A DNA stretch of 64,000 bases from NCBI GenBank assembly GCA_033980235.1, contig CM067067.1, forward strand, positions 22,651,403 to 22,715,402, read 5' to 3'. The notes beneath the pieces are model-generated. The model saw only the letters and a list, made by a program, of their open reading frames with translations, was not told the DNA's origin and did no database searches. This document shows positions 33,581 through 44,345 of the stretch, one piece after another (positions within the stretch are counted from its first letter, which is position 1; every line of letters begins with the position of its first letter). Made by a program: the position numbers and the translations under genes. This stretch comes from Diadema setosum (taxonomy: Eukaryota; Echinodermata; Echinoidea; Diadematoida; Diadematidae).

Positions 33581-33766
33581 GCAAAAATAAGCATGTAGAC
33601 TGACATTCTGATGCAGTTAAGAAATTGTTAATAAGATTTGCTAGGATGTAGGAGGAAGAAATCCTTACTGCATGGGATGGTGAGTTGACGTTGCGGCGAT
33701 GGTGTATTCGGGGCCCGAATAGCGAATAGCGAATACCGAATACTTCTATGTGAACGCAGCCTAAGG
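33131..33766. mobile_element. Inverted-repeat element B, interleaved with A
   Basis: The left arm (33131-33338) starts AGGCTGCTTTCACATAGAAG and ends CTACATGCTTATTTTTGC. The right arm (33581-33766) starts GCAAAAATAAGCATGTAG and ends CTTCTATGTGAACGCAGCCT. Between them lies the right arm of A. The arms pair through AATCTTATTAACAATTTCT / AGAAATTGTTAATAAGATT. Confidence 0.8.
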
Positions 33767-33769
33767 CTG

Positions 33770-33953
33770 GGTTCACATAGGAGTATACTATTCGGGTATA
33801 CGGTGCACGTTTTCGAGGGTCGACTTGACGGCGCCAAAAGAGTATTAAAGTAGGACACGCATGCTATATACCTTAATGTGACCCGCCATGCCCGAATAGC
33901 GTATAGCGAATAGCGAATACCGTATACCGTATACTTCTATGTGAACCCAGCCT
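33770..33953. mobile_element. Third related MITE (C)
   Basis: The termini are AGGCTGGGTTCACATAGGAG and CTTCTATGTGAACCCAGCCT, closely related to A and B. The interior holds GTATACC/GCGAATA units. It abuts B with only TAA between the two GGCT ends. Confidence 0.8.
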
Positions 33954-35040
33954 AAAGAATGTCACGCCTGGTACACACATGCCAACTGGGAAAAACGAAT
34001 TCAATGGGTCGATATGCATTAGGACGTTTAGCGGCCTTACATTACAGAAAAAAAAACCATCACAAAAGCAGATCAGAGTGACTGCATTGTAGGCGTGGGA
34101 GAAGCAAACAAGTTGTGCAGGATTCTGTCTGGGGAAAAATAACGAAGTCTTTGATTCGGAGCACATTCACAGATAACATATTGGCCAATCTTATTGAAAT
34201 ATTTCTTCCCATTTCTTTTCAGATTTAAGTTCTTGAAATTTTTTTCATTTCAGACACAATTTTCTGTACTCATACCAACATGCTTGAGACAAATTACTTA
34301 TTGCATCTTCTTGTTGCGGTCCTACTTCGAATAATGATCATCTTTTTTTGTTCTTCCACACCGAGGGAATTGCATGAACGACAGAGAAATATCTGAAGAT
34401 ATGACAGCAAACACCATGGTTATCATTTGGGCTAAAATTGTTCAAAACATTCAAAAAGATGACCCTTCAGCATTTAGTATATGAGTTATCATTAAAACAT
34501 TAGTTTGAAACTTTTTTAAACGATGACATTGTTTATACGAATGAGTGAGTTGATCAAATTACCTTATTCTTTTTACTTTTTACACACACAAACACACACA
34601 CACACACACACACACACAGGAACCTATTCAAGTTCTATAACAACACTTCGTATAAGAGATCGATTAAGAGAATAGATGTTTAATAGAACTTTGGATGCGG
34701 AAAATATGAATGAGAAGCGTACCGGCAGTTCACATTTTATGATGACAACTAAATCAATCCTCTCCTTGGGCTCGGTTGATGACCCCTATACATGTACATA
34801 ATGAAGTCAGTACAGAAATATACATTGGTTTTAAGCGCCCTACCTATACCACGGGAGCATTCTAAGAATGCGTCTGTTCATGAGACTAAGAACATTAAAA
34901 GTGAATAGGTTACATTAGAAAGAAAAACCAACTGAACCATCCAAAGAGTTCTCTCTTTGATAGTTTTTAGGTCATATCGGGTCAAGAGGAGAGCATTCAA
35001 AACATTTGAAGCAAACGAAGATAGCCGCCTAATAATCGAT
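33954..35040. other. Intergenic with (CA)n array
   Basis: A (CA)n array lies at about 34584-34618. No gene, RT motif or repeat end was recognised in the rest. Confidence 0.4.
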
Positions 35041-35049
35041 GCCTTAGTA

Positions 35050-36030
35050 CGAACTCGGACTTTGAATAAATTGAATCAATGAACATGAGTTTTAACAGGA
35101 AAACAAAACATCAGTAATTGTGCTTCACTTACAATGCTTGGACAGTGGTGATGAATCCGTTTTTTGAAGATAATGCACGAGTTGTGTGCATGAGCAAACG
35201 TGGTGCAGGTCACAAAAACATTGTGAATTTGAGCGGGTTGACAGCCGACGGCGCCTTCCGTTATGTCCGTACTGGGTTCCAGAGGATGGTGTGTTGCTCC
35301 CCTGATTCAATAATTGCACTAGACTGGCAGGGCGTGGTTTGAGTCTAGTTGTGCAGCGTTGCGAGCAGCTGGATAAAATGGCGGCTTAATACATCCTTCT
35401 CATCTCGCCACCATGCCGCCAGTAAAGTGGAAGCGGGTCCCAGCTTGAAATGCATTCTGTATCTCAGTTTTCCATGCATTTGTTCTTCTCCATACGATCC
35501 GTTTTTTGGTGATATCTTTCTATGTTTCGAATTGTAATCTGATGATTTTGATAATGCTTTTGTCCAGTGACATGCACATCGTGTTTGGTTTTGCTGTGAA
35601 ATATGAGAACGACAGTCAATTCAATTCGATTCAATGCAGAAAGTTTAAAGACTGTTTTGTTGCGTCCATGATGTTTTCGTTTGGTTGTTCTTCCCGGCCT
35701 TCTAATACGGCCTTCTAATCCTTTTCAGCTTATTTTTAGGGCGGCTGCTTTTAGCAGCAAAGCCTCATGATTCTGAACACTTAACTTGTAAATACCGCAT
35801 TTTTATGGGTCTACTCGTTGCTCAAAATTGCTGGTTCGTGTTGCCTGGAAATCCAGTGCCTTTTCAAAATCCTTGAACACGGGTATCTCCAATTCCTCGG
35901 TGAACGTAGGTATATAAAGGTCCTTGTGAGAATCATCCTTTCGTTCCAAATGCCCCACCACAGTTCGGGAGTGTTTCCTACCGTTGGTCCAATACCACCT
36001 CTCATCTCAGAACTCATAACTTAAGTTCGC
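35050..36030. repeat. Dispersed repeat R1, copy 1
   Basis: Two blocks match a second copy downstream in the same order. ATGAACATGAGTTTTAAC ... GAAGATAATGCACGAGTTGT matches 38820-39010. GTTGCGTCCATGATGTTTTC ... GGTATCTCCAATTCCTCGGT matches 39925-40350. The stretch 35290-35600 is not shared. No conserved open frame spans both copies. Confidence 0.75.
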
Positions 36031-36288
36031 GAGTTATAAATTTCTTAAGTTTATATAAATAGTCGTGGATTTTCGAGACAGCACACAGCACACGTCTTCA
36101 CAGTTCGATTTCCTTACGATATCCATGCAGGTTACGTGGTATTATCGGTCTAACGGTATGTGTAAAACATGAATGTGTTGGCAAGGAGGTGTCAGAAAAG
36201 GAGAGGAAACAAGTATATCTCCTTTGTACCAATACTCCGTGTCGCCGAGAAGTTATGCGCTCAATATTGCAGGTGTTAATAAATTGTT

Positions 36289-36520
36289 TTGACAAAACAC
36301 AGCACTTCTGTTTAAGTGTGCGTCACTCTTAAATTACAACACACCTAGCATGCCTAGCCAGCAGCAATTCGATTTCCCCTTCAATATTTTCTGCAGCAAT
36401 TGTTTTGTGTGCATAGAACGAAAAGACACGCGAAGAAAGTTAGTAAAAATTGTAGTTCTTTAGCTGTAAAATGTTACTAAACGAAAAATAACAACCAACA
36501 TTAGCCAATTATCTAATTGG
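36289..36520. repeat. Dispersed repeat R2, copy 1
   Basis: GCACTTCTGTTTAAGT, GACACGCGAAGAAAGTTAGT and ACGAAAAATAACAACCAACA also occur in the same order and spacing at 54580-54790. The unit is about 220 bp and its nature is unknown. Confidence 0.75.
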
Positions 36521-36638
36521 AAAGATTTAACAATTAAGTGCTAGGACTGGCGAATGATATGCAGACATGTGCCCATGATGATTATGTCTTGAGTAACTGG
36601 TTTTTTTTTGTTTTTTTTTTTGTTTGTTGAAAACAGGT

Positions 36639-36933
36639 CCATGAGTCATACAGCTCACGAGTCATACAGCCCATGAGTTCGACGTTAGGCAAATAAAGCC
36701 CATGAGTTCGACACCAGGTAAAAACAGCCCATGAGTTCGACACCAGGTAAAAACAGCCCACGAGTTCGACAGATACAACACCGGGCTTAATATGTCGGTC
36801 TCGTGGGCCTTGTTAGCTTAGTGTCGAACTATTAAATGAGCTGTATGACTCGTGAGCTGTATAACTCATGGACTGTATGACTTGTGAGCTGTATGACTCG
36901 TGGGCTGTATGACTCGTGTTTGTCGGTCTCGTG
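36639..36933. mobile_element. Small foldback element, second copy of the CACGAG family
   Basis: The left half has CATGAGTCATACAGCTCACG and CCATGAGTTCGACACCAGG units. The right half inverts them: TGTCGGTCTCGTGGGCC, GCTGTATGACTCGTGGGC, ending GTCGGTCTCGTGACGTGCAC. The element at 11754 starts GTGCACGTCACGAGACCGAC, the exact inverse of that end, confirming a common family. This copy lacks the unique core of the larger one. Confidence 0.85.
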
Positions 36934-37850
36934 ACGTGCACCTATCTACTTTTGTCACTCCACTAAGGAGAAATCTGATCTCATATTACAGCCCCACAAT
37001 ACTAGAATTCCTTGCATAGCTCCCAGGTAGGCCAGTAGCTAACTCACTATTCAAACATGGTGTAATGAAATTCCACCGTTTCACTATGCACAAACATGTA
37101 GTTATGATAAATCCTGATGCTATACATGTACTACAATTGACTGGGGATCAACAATGAGTAGCTATTACATGTTTGTATTTCATGTCAGAGCATGGATGCA
37201 ATATACAGTGCGTATCAAAAAAAAAATGGTAATCCATCTCTGGAGGGGTACTATTTTATAATTGTCAGTTATGGTGAGCGCAATGTTGATTGTGAGGAAA
37301 GGGGAACCCTTCCTCTTTCCATTGATACCTAATTATGTCGACAAATGTCACGCATGACTAAGCACATGAACTTTAAAGACAACAATAACAAATAATATTG
37401 CACTTTTTCCAAGTGTGCATGTTATTGTGAAGGAACAATGCATGTCTCACTGCATGGATGAGATCTGTCAATGAAAGTGGTCAAATCATCAGGCCAGCCT
37501 GCATGACTGTGGATTCTTGTTTAGAATTTCTTCTAATCTTTTATGGTTTATAAGCTTCATCATGGCCACATTGTCGATAACTTGGTTCTTCCCATAAACG
37601 TTAAACCATTATCCATTTCTCTCTCTTCATATTCAAGACATGGTTTGTCACTGCAAGATATGTGTGAATATGAACAGAGAAAATGGACTGTGTGGGTTGG
37701 CCTCTGTGGGAGTGACCAACTTATCGAACAGGTGGTCATGTTAAAGGTTATTAACCACAAGATGTCAGGAAAAACCCTAAACACAAACCCTCTCTCCATG
37801 CAAAAAAAAAAACCCGTTAATATGTTATTTAGTAATTCTGTTACCCACTT
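36934..37850. other. Intergenic, possible decayed element start
   Basis: TACAGTGCGTATCAAAAAAA at 37205 resembles a Tc1/mariner-type end, but I found no clear partner. An open plus-strand frame at 37543-37908 leads into the LINE fragment below; only its end shows LINE-like text. Confidence 0.35.
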
Positions 37851-37859
37851 GCTTGGCGA

Positions 37860-38520
37860 TTTAAAAATGAATGATTGTTTGATTCAAGTTGAATCGTCTA
37901 ATTTTTAGTTCTCTATATTGACCATGAATTAACATGGAAATATCACATAGATTATCTATCTAAGATGCTCTCAAGAAATCCTGGGATTTCAAATAAGATC
38001 AAACATTTTTCCCAAGTATATTTTGAAAAAAAATATATATATTTAACGCTTTTTCCCCTATCTCAGTTACGGTATACTTGCCTGGGGAAATTGTGCAAAA
38101 TCACACATTGATAAAATTGTCAAAATACAAGAACGGGCTATTCGTTCAGTAAATCTAGCCGATTTTTATTGCCATACGAATTATTTCTTCTTTGAAAAAC
38201 AGACTCTTCAGGGTTGCTGATTTGTTTTTATACAACTTAGGCACATTAATGTTTCAGTTATCAGCCAACAGCTTGCCTGACGTATTTAACCATTTTATAT
38301 GTTTCAGAAAAAAACTATGCAGTTCAAGCTTACCTTCTCACTGCATCTATCAATGTACACTTAATCAAAAGTACGGGTTTTATTCCAAAGTCACTCATGA
38401 ACTCACGTCGCTGCCATTCATGCCTTTGATTAATAAACTTCGCTATTTTTCAGCTAAATTTAGCATGTCAATGAGCCCACCAGGTCGTTTCATTCACAAT
38501 GATAACGGACAATGAAAATC
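37860..38520 (+). mobile_element. LINE ORF2 C-terminal fragment (jockey/CR1-like)
   Basis: Across frameshifts the plus strand reads YIDHELTWKYHIDYLSKMLS, then KSHIDKIVKIQERAIRSVN L, then FFFEKQTLRVADLFLYNLGT LMFQ, and ends MSPPGRFIHNDNGQ with a stop at 38515. These match the RT thumb and C-terminal region of CR1-like LINEs (HTNxLFxxxxILKVxDLYxYxLGxFMY). It is a 5'-truncated dead copy in the opposite orientation to the other LINEs here. Confidence 0.8.
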
Positions 38521-39129
38521 ACACCGTCCGCCTCACATTCCACACATTGTGAACGCTACTGGTTCTATGGCAAGCCGAATTCTCGATTTCTCGCTGGTTT
38601 CGGTATCTCTGAGAGTACAAAATGATCACATTTTGAAAATTGCAAGGGTTGACCAAAATGGTCCTAAAATCATAACGAATTAACCAAAATTTAAGAACTT
38701 TGTGGTATTCTATTGGAAAAAGAATGGTCTTTCCAATAGAATGCGAAATAATGACATATTTGCAACAGTATTGCTGAAATTAAAGATCTTAGGTGTTCCG
38801 TTCTTTCTGGGTAACCCTGTATAGTGCAAATTGAATCAACGAACATGAGTTTTAACTCGAAGACAGAACATCAGTTATGCTTTACTTACGATGCTTGGAA
38901 AGTCGTGATGCGTCCGATTTTCGAAGATAATGCACGAGTTGTGTGCATGAGTTAAACGTTTTGCAGATCACAACAACACTGTGAATCTCAACGGTTTACA
39001 GTCGACTGTATCCGTATCACTGCGCCGGCACAACGCTACATTGTCAGCTAAACATATACAATGATGCTACACAGATGGTTAGCCATCAGTTCAAAAATGA
39101 ACCCAAGTTCAAGGAAAATAAACACTCGA

Positions 39130-39365
39130 CACATTTATTTTCATTTCCTTTCATTTCAATTTATTTTCATATTTCTCACATGTATCACAATAAAGTATAT
39201 AAATACGAAAATTATACAAAGCATAAATTAGACGAAACTTCGCCGGAATGTACAAAAGTTTGTCTTGGTATAAACACGAGGTCTGTATACATGCGAATTG
39301 AACTGTGGTCATAATGCGAAAAATATGATGGGGCCTGTGCAAAGGCATGAGCTTGTACAGCCGCA
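39130..39365 (-). mobile_element. Short LINE 3' end
   Basis: On the minus strand the fragment ends at about 39135-39172 in an A-rich tail of GAAAT/AAAATA units. At the other side a frame reads ITGPAAVQAHAFAQAPSYF, resembling a decayed ORF2 end. Only the last 230 bp are present. Confidence 0.5.
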
Positions 39366-39489
39366 GGTCCCGTGATAAATCAGATTAGGGGAAGTTTAAA
39401 ATACAGGTATTTTATTAAACCATACTCTACTGGGGGAACCGATTAAAAAAAAACAGATCAAACTAAGTGTTACTAAATAGAATACAGAA

Positions 39490-39925
39490 AGGCCACATGT
39501 TGCAACATTATAACCTACTAAATTTTGAGGTTTCTGAGTCGTCACTGCTAGATGAGAAGATTACTGCAATGTATGATGTCCGAAGCGTAGTACGATATGA
39601 TGAAAATATAAAGAAAATTTCAAGAAATTCATTTTCTTTTTAAAGTTCACATTTCCTCGACTTGTCACTAACGTCTGTTAATGTTAATATTATTCTCAAT
39701 GCTTTCTGAAAGAGGCAAGTCAAGTGTTCTTTTATTATGCGAGAAAATGTAAAATATGATTGGTTTTTTTTTATAGGCTATTTCCTTTATATCGTTCTAT
39801 ACAATCATGTGACATCGCAAGCTGTAGTAGTCTTCTCATACAGCAGTGACTAAGGCATTGACTAAGCAGAAACTTCAAAAATTCATAACTTTTGATCGGA
39901 TGGTTCGATTTTCCTCACATATATG
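39490..39925. mobile_element. Diverged relative of the 30098 TTAA hairpin
   Basis: GACTTGTCACTAACG, GAGGCAAGTCAAGTGTTCTT TTATTATGCGA and CTTCAAAAATTCATAACTTT TGA match the arms of the 30098-30666 element, in rearranged or inverted form as expected for a palindrome. The ends are eroded. Confidence 0.65.
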
Positions 39926-40454
39926 AGAAACAAAGTCAATACATTCCATGCGGAAAGTTTAGATACTGTTCTGTTGCGTCCATGGTATTTTCGCTTGGTT
40001 GTTCTCTCAGGCCTACTAATACAAAAGTTGCTTTTGCGGGAGATTCTTCAATTGATTTCCAGTTTATTTTCAGGGCGGCTGTTTTTAGTAGTAAAACCTC
40101 ATGATTTTCAACACTGAAATTCTAGAAACCGCATGTTTACAGAACTACTCATTGCTCCAAATTGCTGGTTCGTGTTGCTTGTAACTCCAGTGCTTTTTCA
40201 AAATCCTTCAACATGGGTATCTGCAATTCCTTGGAAAACGTAGGTATAAAAGTCCTTGTGAGAGTCATTCGTTCATTCCAAATGCCCCACCAAAGACCGG
40301 GCGTGTTTCTTACCGTTTGGTCCAATACCGCCTCTCAGTTCATAACTCATATAACTTAAAGGGGAATTCCAGACGATTTTCATATTATAATTTTACATCA
40401 TGTAGTACATATATCGACTGCTCCATAGATTTGTGGAATTTATTGATGGTGGGG

Positions 40455-40565
40455 GCGCAAGGGATTTTTAGTTTCCAAAAGCACCAAAATTTGGCACACA
40501 TGTAGCCCAAACCATACTATTTCGATTTTTGATGGGCGCCAAAAAGGGCGCCCTCTAGTAGTTTC
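40455..40565 (+). repeat. Dispersed repeat R3, copy 1
   Basis: AAAAGCACCAAAATTTGGC, CCATACTATTTCGATTTTTG and ATGGGCGCCAA are shared, inverted, with 54405-54475. The unit is about 90 bp. Confidence 0.65.
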
Positions 40566-40639
40566 TTAGGGACTGAATTTCTTGTTGATTCTGAACAAGA
40601 CGATGAAGAATTTTCCGATAAAGTACTTGATTTTTTAAA

Positions 40640-40972
40640 AAAAAGTGTAAACACATTTACACCACAGTAACACCAGTTGGTGTGGTCTCCTATTGAAGCT
40701 GGACGGGTGTTATACCATTGAAATTAACACCACCAATATCAAATCAACACCATGCGGTGTCATTAATGAATTAACTCTAGCGCAGTGTCAAAAATATCAC
40801 CAGCCACAGTGTCAAATTAACACCACGAAGTGCCAGGTGAACACTTTTTAACACCGTCACAATACATTTTCTACACCTGTGGGTGTGGTCCTTTATTGAA
40901 GCTTGATCGGTGTTAGATTTAACACCCATGGTGTTAAATCTAACATCGATGTTTTTACAGTGTAGTACAACT
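40640..40972. mobile_element. MITE with ACACTGT/GGTGTTAA repeats
   Basis: The right end is ACATCGATGTTTTTACAGTG, a very common MITE terminus in animals (CACTGTAAAAA). The inside is full of GGTGTTAA/TTAACACC units and includes the palindrome TTTAACACCCATGGTGTTAA. TTGAAGCTnGAnnGGTGTTA occurs twice. The left end is eroded. Confidence 0.7.
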
Positions 40973-41109
40973 TTCATGACACCTTCTAGGGTCTATTAAG
41001 ATTCTATCCAAAGTGCTTGGACGCAAATTGGTATGATATCACAAGACTTAATAAGTTGGTATCTTGTTGGTCTGAACTATAGGTTGACTGACTATACTGA
41101 CTATAGGTT

Positions 41110-41560
41110 GCAACTCTACTCCCCGCAACATCTCTACGACGCACGCCTGCTGGAGACGAGCCCAATCTCCAGGAATCGCAGGAGAATCGAACATTTTTGC
41201 AGAGACTATTTCCGTCTTCCAGCTTGTCTCCGAGTCGTCTCTGAGAAGTCTCCATCACTGTGGTCATGTCGTGGAGACTAAATTCGTCTGCAACATCTTC
41301 GAGATGTCCCCGCATCTTGTGGAGACCGTAATAACATAATGGCCACGAAAGGGAGAAGTCGCTGAGAGAAGACGTCTCTGATAAGTCCCTGTGACTGCAA
41401 AAGCCGTGCCAACATCCCCGTGACTTCCAAGCAAATAAGTTGTCCCTTTGTTTGAAGACGTCTTGGGCGTCGCCCTTGAAATCGTGTTAGTTGTGACAGC
41501 GAAAATAATTTCTTCGAGACGCTGGCATTGCGACAATGTCTTCTCCCGTCAGATAAGCCC
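41110..41560. repeat. GTCTC/GAGAC-rich degenerate repeat
   Basis: GTCTC, GAGAC and AGTCTC recur at short intervals (GGAGACGAGCC, CGTCTCTGAGAAGTCTCC, GAAGACGTCTCTGATAAGTC, TCTTCGAGACGCTGGC). They give spurious open frames on both strands. The nature of this repeat is unknown; its edges are not sharp. Confidence 0.5.
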
Positions 41561-43054
41561 TCAACCCCCCCCCCCCCACTTTAATTGCAGCAATAGCACA
41601 CTACTGACCATGGCTCGTCTGACACCTGCTCTACATTGTGCATTTTCACATTCATTCTTCATTCATTCATTCATTTCATTATTTTTTTCCATTTCCATGT
41701 TTCCCACCTCCCAATGCATGCCTTGAAACAGATGTGGTGCAGAAGAATGAAATTTGGTACTGAAGCTGAAGCATTGCGGAAAGTGACTGATAGTACTAGT
41801 AATTGCCATGTACCTGTGCCATCTTTCCTCCAACTCCACTCCCTGAAGTCAGGGATCACATCATGACCCATGCTGTCATGATTCCACTAGAAACTCACTT
41901 GCAGCAGCACTCATCTTCGAAATGTTGATACAGCGCCACTTGAGCAGATAGGGTGGTTTCTGATGATCTGCTCCTACATTATGACGAGATGATGCCTACC
42001 CTGACGCTGGCTGCCCCATAAACCCTGTTGCTCATCAGTCCTTGCTGGACATGAGCACGATTATTAAAGTAGTTAATGTGTCAGTGAGCTCTGGTTTGCT
42101 GACACATACTACTTAGGCATTTTGCATGCCACATCAAAGCAAGTCTGAAGTAATGTCGCACCCTGTCAGTGCCTGATGTTGGGCTCTGGAAGAGAGGTAT
42201 GCTGTACAAGAAAGAGCTGAAAGGCCTTTATCTTTTCAATACCACAACCCACCCTTAAAACTCCCTCAGATCATAGGGATTAAAAAAAAAAGCACACTAC
42301 CGAAAATGTGATGTTATGCTCATCCGTGCGATTGTATACTGTTTTCAGAAAATGCTTTCAGAAAACATTATGTCATCCTTTGTAAGGATATCTTTGCGTA
42401 GATCGCATCTAAGTTGTTGGAAAGCTGAAGGGTTGTAAGATCACAATTCTTGTTGGACATTTCCGTCTCGAATCGGGTGCTCAGGATGAGTTGTCCGTCC
42501 CATTTATCCTTGGATATCTGTGCGCTGATAAGTGAGGGCAGTTCTTTATTTTTCAATCTTAATTTTCAGGGAGCCTCTACGCTCTTCCAATCATATTTTG
42601 AGATTTGAGTGGTGCCATCACCATCTCTTGTCAGAGGACTGCACAGTGTTGCTGCGCAAAAATGTTAAGATTATTTTCTTCAGGATCAGTATCCCATACA
42701 ACATCAATAGGTGTTCAGTTTCCCTAGTCATTTGCGCTTTCAGTAAAGAAACGGTTTCGTTTGATAAAAAGAGAATTAAAAAAAAATAACAAAAAACCTT
42801 CAGCTGAATTGTCTTCACCTACTCTGATAAGATACTGCCATTAAAGGACTTATATGATCGAATTTAGTTAACTGACTCTAGAATACTGGTCTGACCTGGA
42901 TTGAGGAGCTCGATTCCCTGGAAGCTTCAGCCATTGTAATTCCTTCACTGAAGAAGCAGACGCTGTCTTGTCAAGGGAGAGCAGGCATGCACCAATTTCA
43001 GCAGGAGGAGAATCATATCGCTTGCCAGCTGGAAATTAATGGAATGATTGTGAC
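41561..43054. other. Intergenic, unassigned coding-like scraps
   Basis: A minus-strand stretch at 42373-42553 reads AQISKDKWDGQLILSTRFE then LTTLQLSNNLDAIYAKIS, with codon-like composition but no recognised family. A plus-strand stretch near 41710-41865 is similar in quality. They may be remains of a transposase or a retrocopy. No splice structure links them. Confidence 0.35.
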
Positions 43055-43092
43055 ATTTCATGGTCAATTATATTATAATTGACCATGAAAGG
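43055..43092. repeat. Perfect short palindrome at SINE head
   Basis: TTTCATGGTCAATTA, a 5-bp loop, then TAATTGACCATGAAA. It ends at the first base of the SINE. Confidence 0.9.
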
Positions 43093-43470
43093 TGACGAGG
43101 TGGCTCAGTCGGTAGCGTATGGCTTGCGGTCTAAAGACTTGTGTTCCGGCGCGGGTTCAAATCCCACTTATCTCAAGTCTAGCTGAGCAATGGTGTGTGT
43201 TGTCATACCGTCCCCTCTAGTAGAGGCACAACACTTTGCATCTCATCACTTGGATATAAAAAGTGGAAGTCCCTTGTGTGAAAGAATCACAAACCCAGAC
43301 ATATGAAAAGATCCCGAATCGGCATTCCGCTATCGGAAAACTCAAGGTGCATAAACCGGTAAAGTGGTCCACCCCAAGTACATTCAACGGACCAGCTAGT
43401 TGCATACGGGCTATCCAGCTATCTCGTCAGAAGGAAAAACGAAGGCAAAATAAGATAGGCGTGTTTATTA
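43091..43470 (+). mobile_element. tRNA-derived SINE
   Basis: A tRNA-like head has a good A box, TGGCTCAGTCGG at 43101-43112, and a B box, GGGTTCAAATCCC at 43153-43165, so it carries an RNA polymerase III internal promoter. The acceptor stem does not pair (GGTGACG against TTATCTC) and unique sequence continues for about 300 bp. It is therefore a SINE rather than a working tRNA gene. The tail end is uncertain. Confidence 0.8.
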
Positions 43471-43531
43471 TCCTCTTTGTCATTGCACCCTGATTCGGCA
43501 CCTTGGAATAGGATGGCGGCCGTATTTAAGC

Positions 43532-43571
<40 letters not shown>
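43532..43571. repeat. (TA)n microsatellite
   Basis: About 19 TA units between the SINE and the 4.75 kb element. Confidence 0.95.
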
Positions 43572-43573
<2 letters not shown>

Positions 43574-43869
43574 CAGTAAAAGGCGAAGTTGTTGTTGTCG
43601 GGGCCTTATGTATTTCCTGTTTTATTCCGGCGTTGCTGATTTGTCTTTGATCTCCTCCCGAGCCGTCGGCTCCGGGCCCCCGAGACCGGTGCCGTTGGCA
43701 GCGGGAGGGTCTCTTACATGCCTTCGACCGGGTTTTAGTCCAGTCAAAATACGACAAAAAGTGGGTTAACCCACAACAAATTGCAACAGAAACGATTCCA
43801 CTTGCATTTGACCCGGAAGAGCTATTAAAATAACATATTAAAAGTTCCCTCAAATTCGAGTGGTGGATC

Positions 43870-44345
43870 AGTATCTAATTTGCATAAATTCAAAATGGCC
43901 GCCATACGACCTATTTATGCCTATATCTCGGGATATATAACCCACAGAAAGTAAATTCCGGTGTCTAAACCTATGTTTTTAAGGTCAAGGAATACAAATA
44001 ATATGTTATCTTTAGCAACACTCAAGCATCCCTTTATATAGTTTTTGCATATATTTGCATATAATTACATACAAAATGGCCGCCATATTGCCTGTGCAAG
44101 CCCGTATCTTCGTATATCATTAATGTAGTACACTCAGGAATAAGTCGCTATATATCTGGACATAAAACCCGCAGAAAATAGATTCTGATGTCTAAACCTT
44201 CGTTTTTCAGGTCAAGGAATACTATTATCATATAAGCAGTTACTTTCAAGCTTCCCTTATACATTTTCTGCATATATTTGCATTTAATTAAATGCAAAAT
44301 GGCCGCCACAATGCCTCTACAGGCTTATATCTCTATTTTGTAAAA
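43870..44345. repeat. Three diverged direct repeats in the left arm
   Basis: Units of about 185 bp each begin CAAAATGGCCGCCA (about 43892, 44074, 44298). They continue with GCCTATATCT or CCGTATCTTC, ATAxxACCCxCAGAAA, TCTAAACCT and GGTCAAGGAATAC, and end in GCATATATTTGCAT. The right arm has the same three units inverted at about 47900-48345. Confidence 0.85.

Larger units (their letters stand above)
38815..40360. repeat. Dispersed repeat R1, copy 2, carrying two insertions
   Basis: The two halves match 35050-35290 and 35605-36030. Between them (39070-39925) lie a LINE 3' end (39130-39365) and a TTAA-type element relative (39490-39920), neither present in copy 1. This gives a relative order: R1 first, insertions later. 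Confidence 0.7.

Noticed and set aside
37205..38820. Complete Tc1/mariner element starting TACAGTGCGTATCA
   Set aside because: No matching inverted terminus or transposase motif was found; the region inside is LINE-derived.
41004..41536. Overlapping 80-100 codon frames
   Set aside because: They come from GTCTC/GAGAC-rich repeat sequence open on both strands.
43091..43165. Functional tRNA gene
   Set aside because: A and B boxes are good but the acceptor stem does not pair and the sequence continues as a SINE body.
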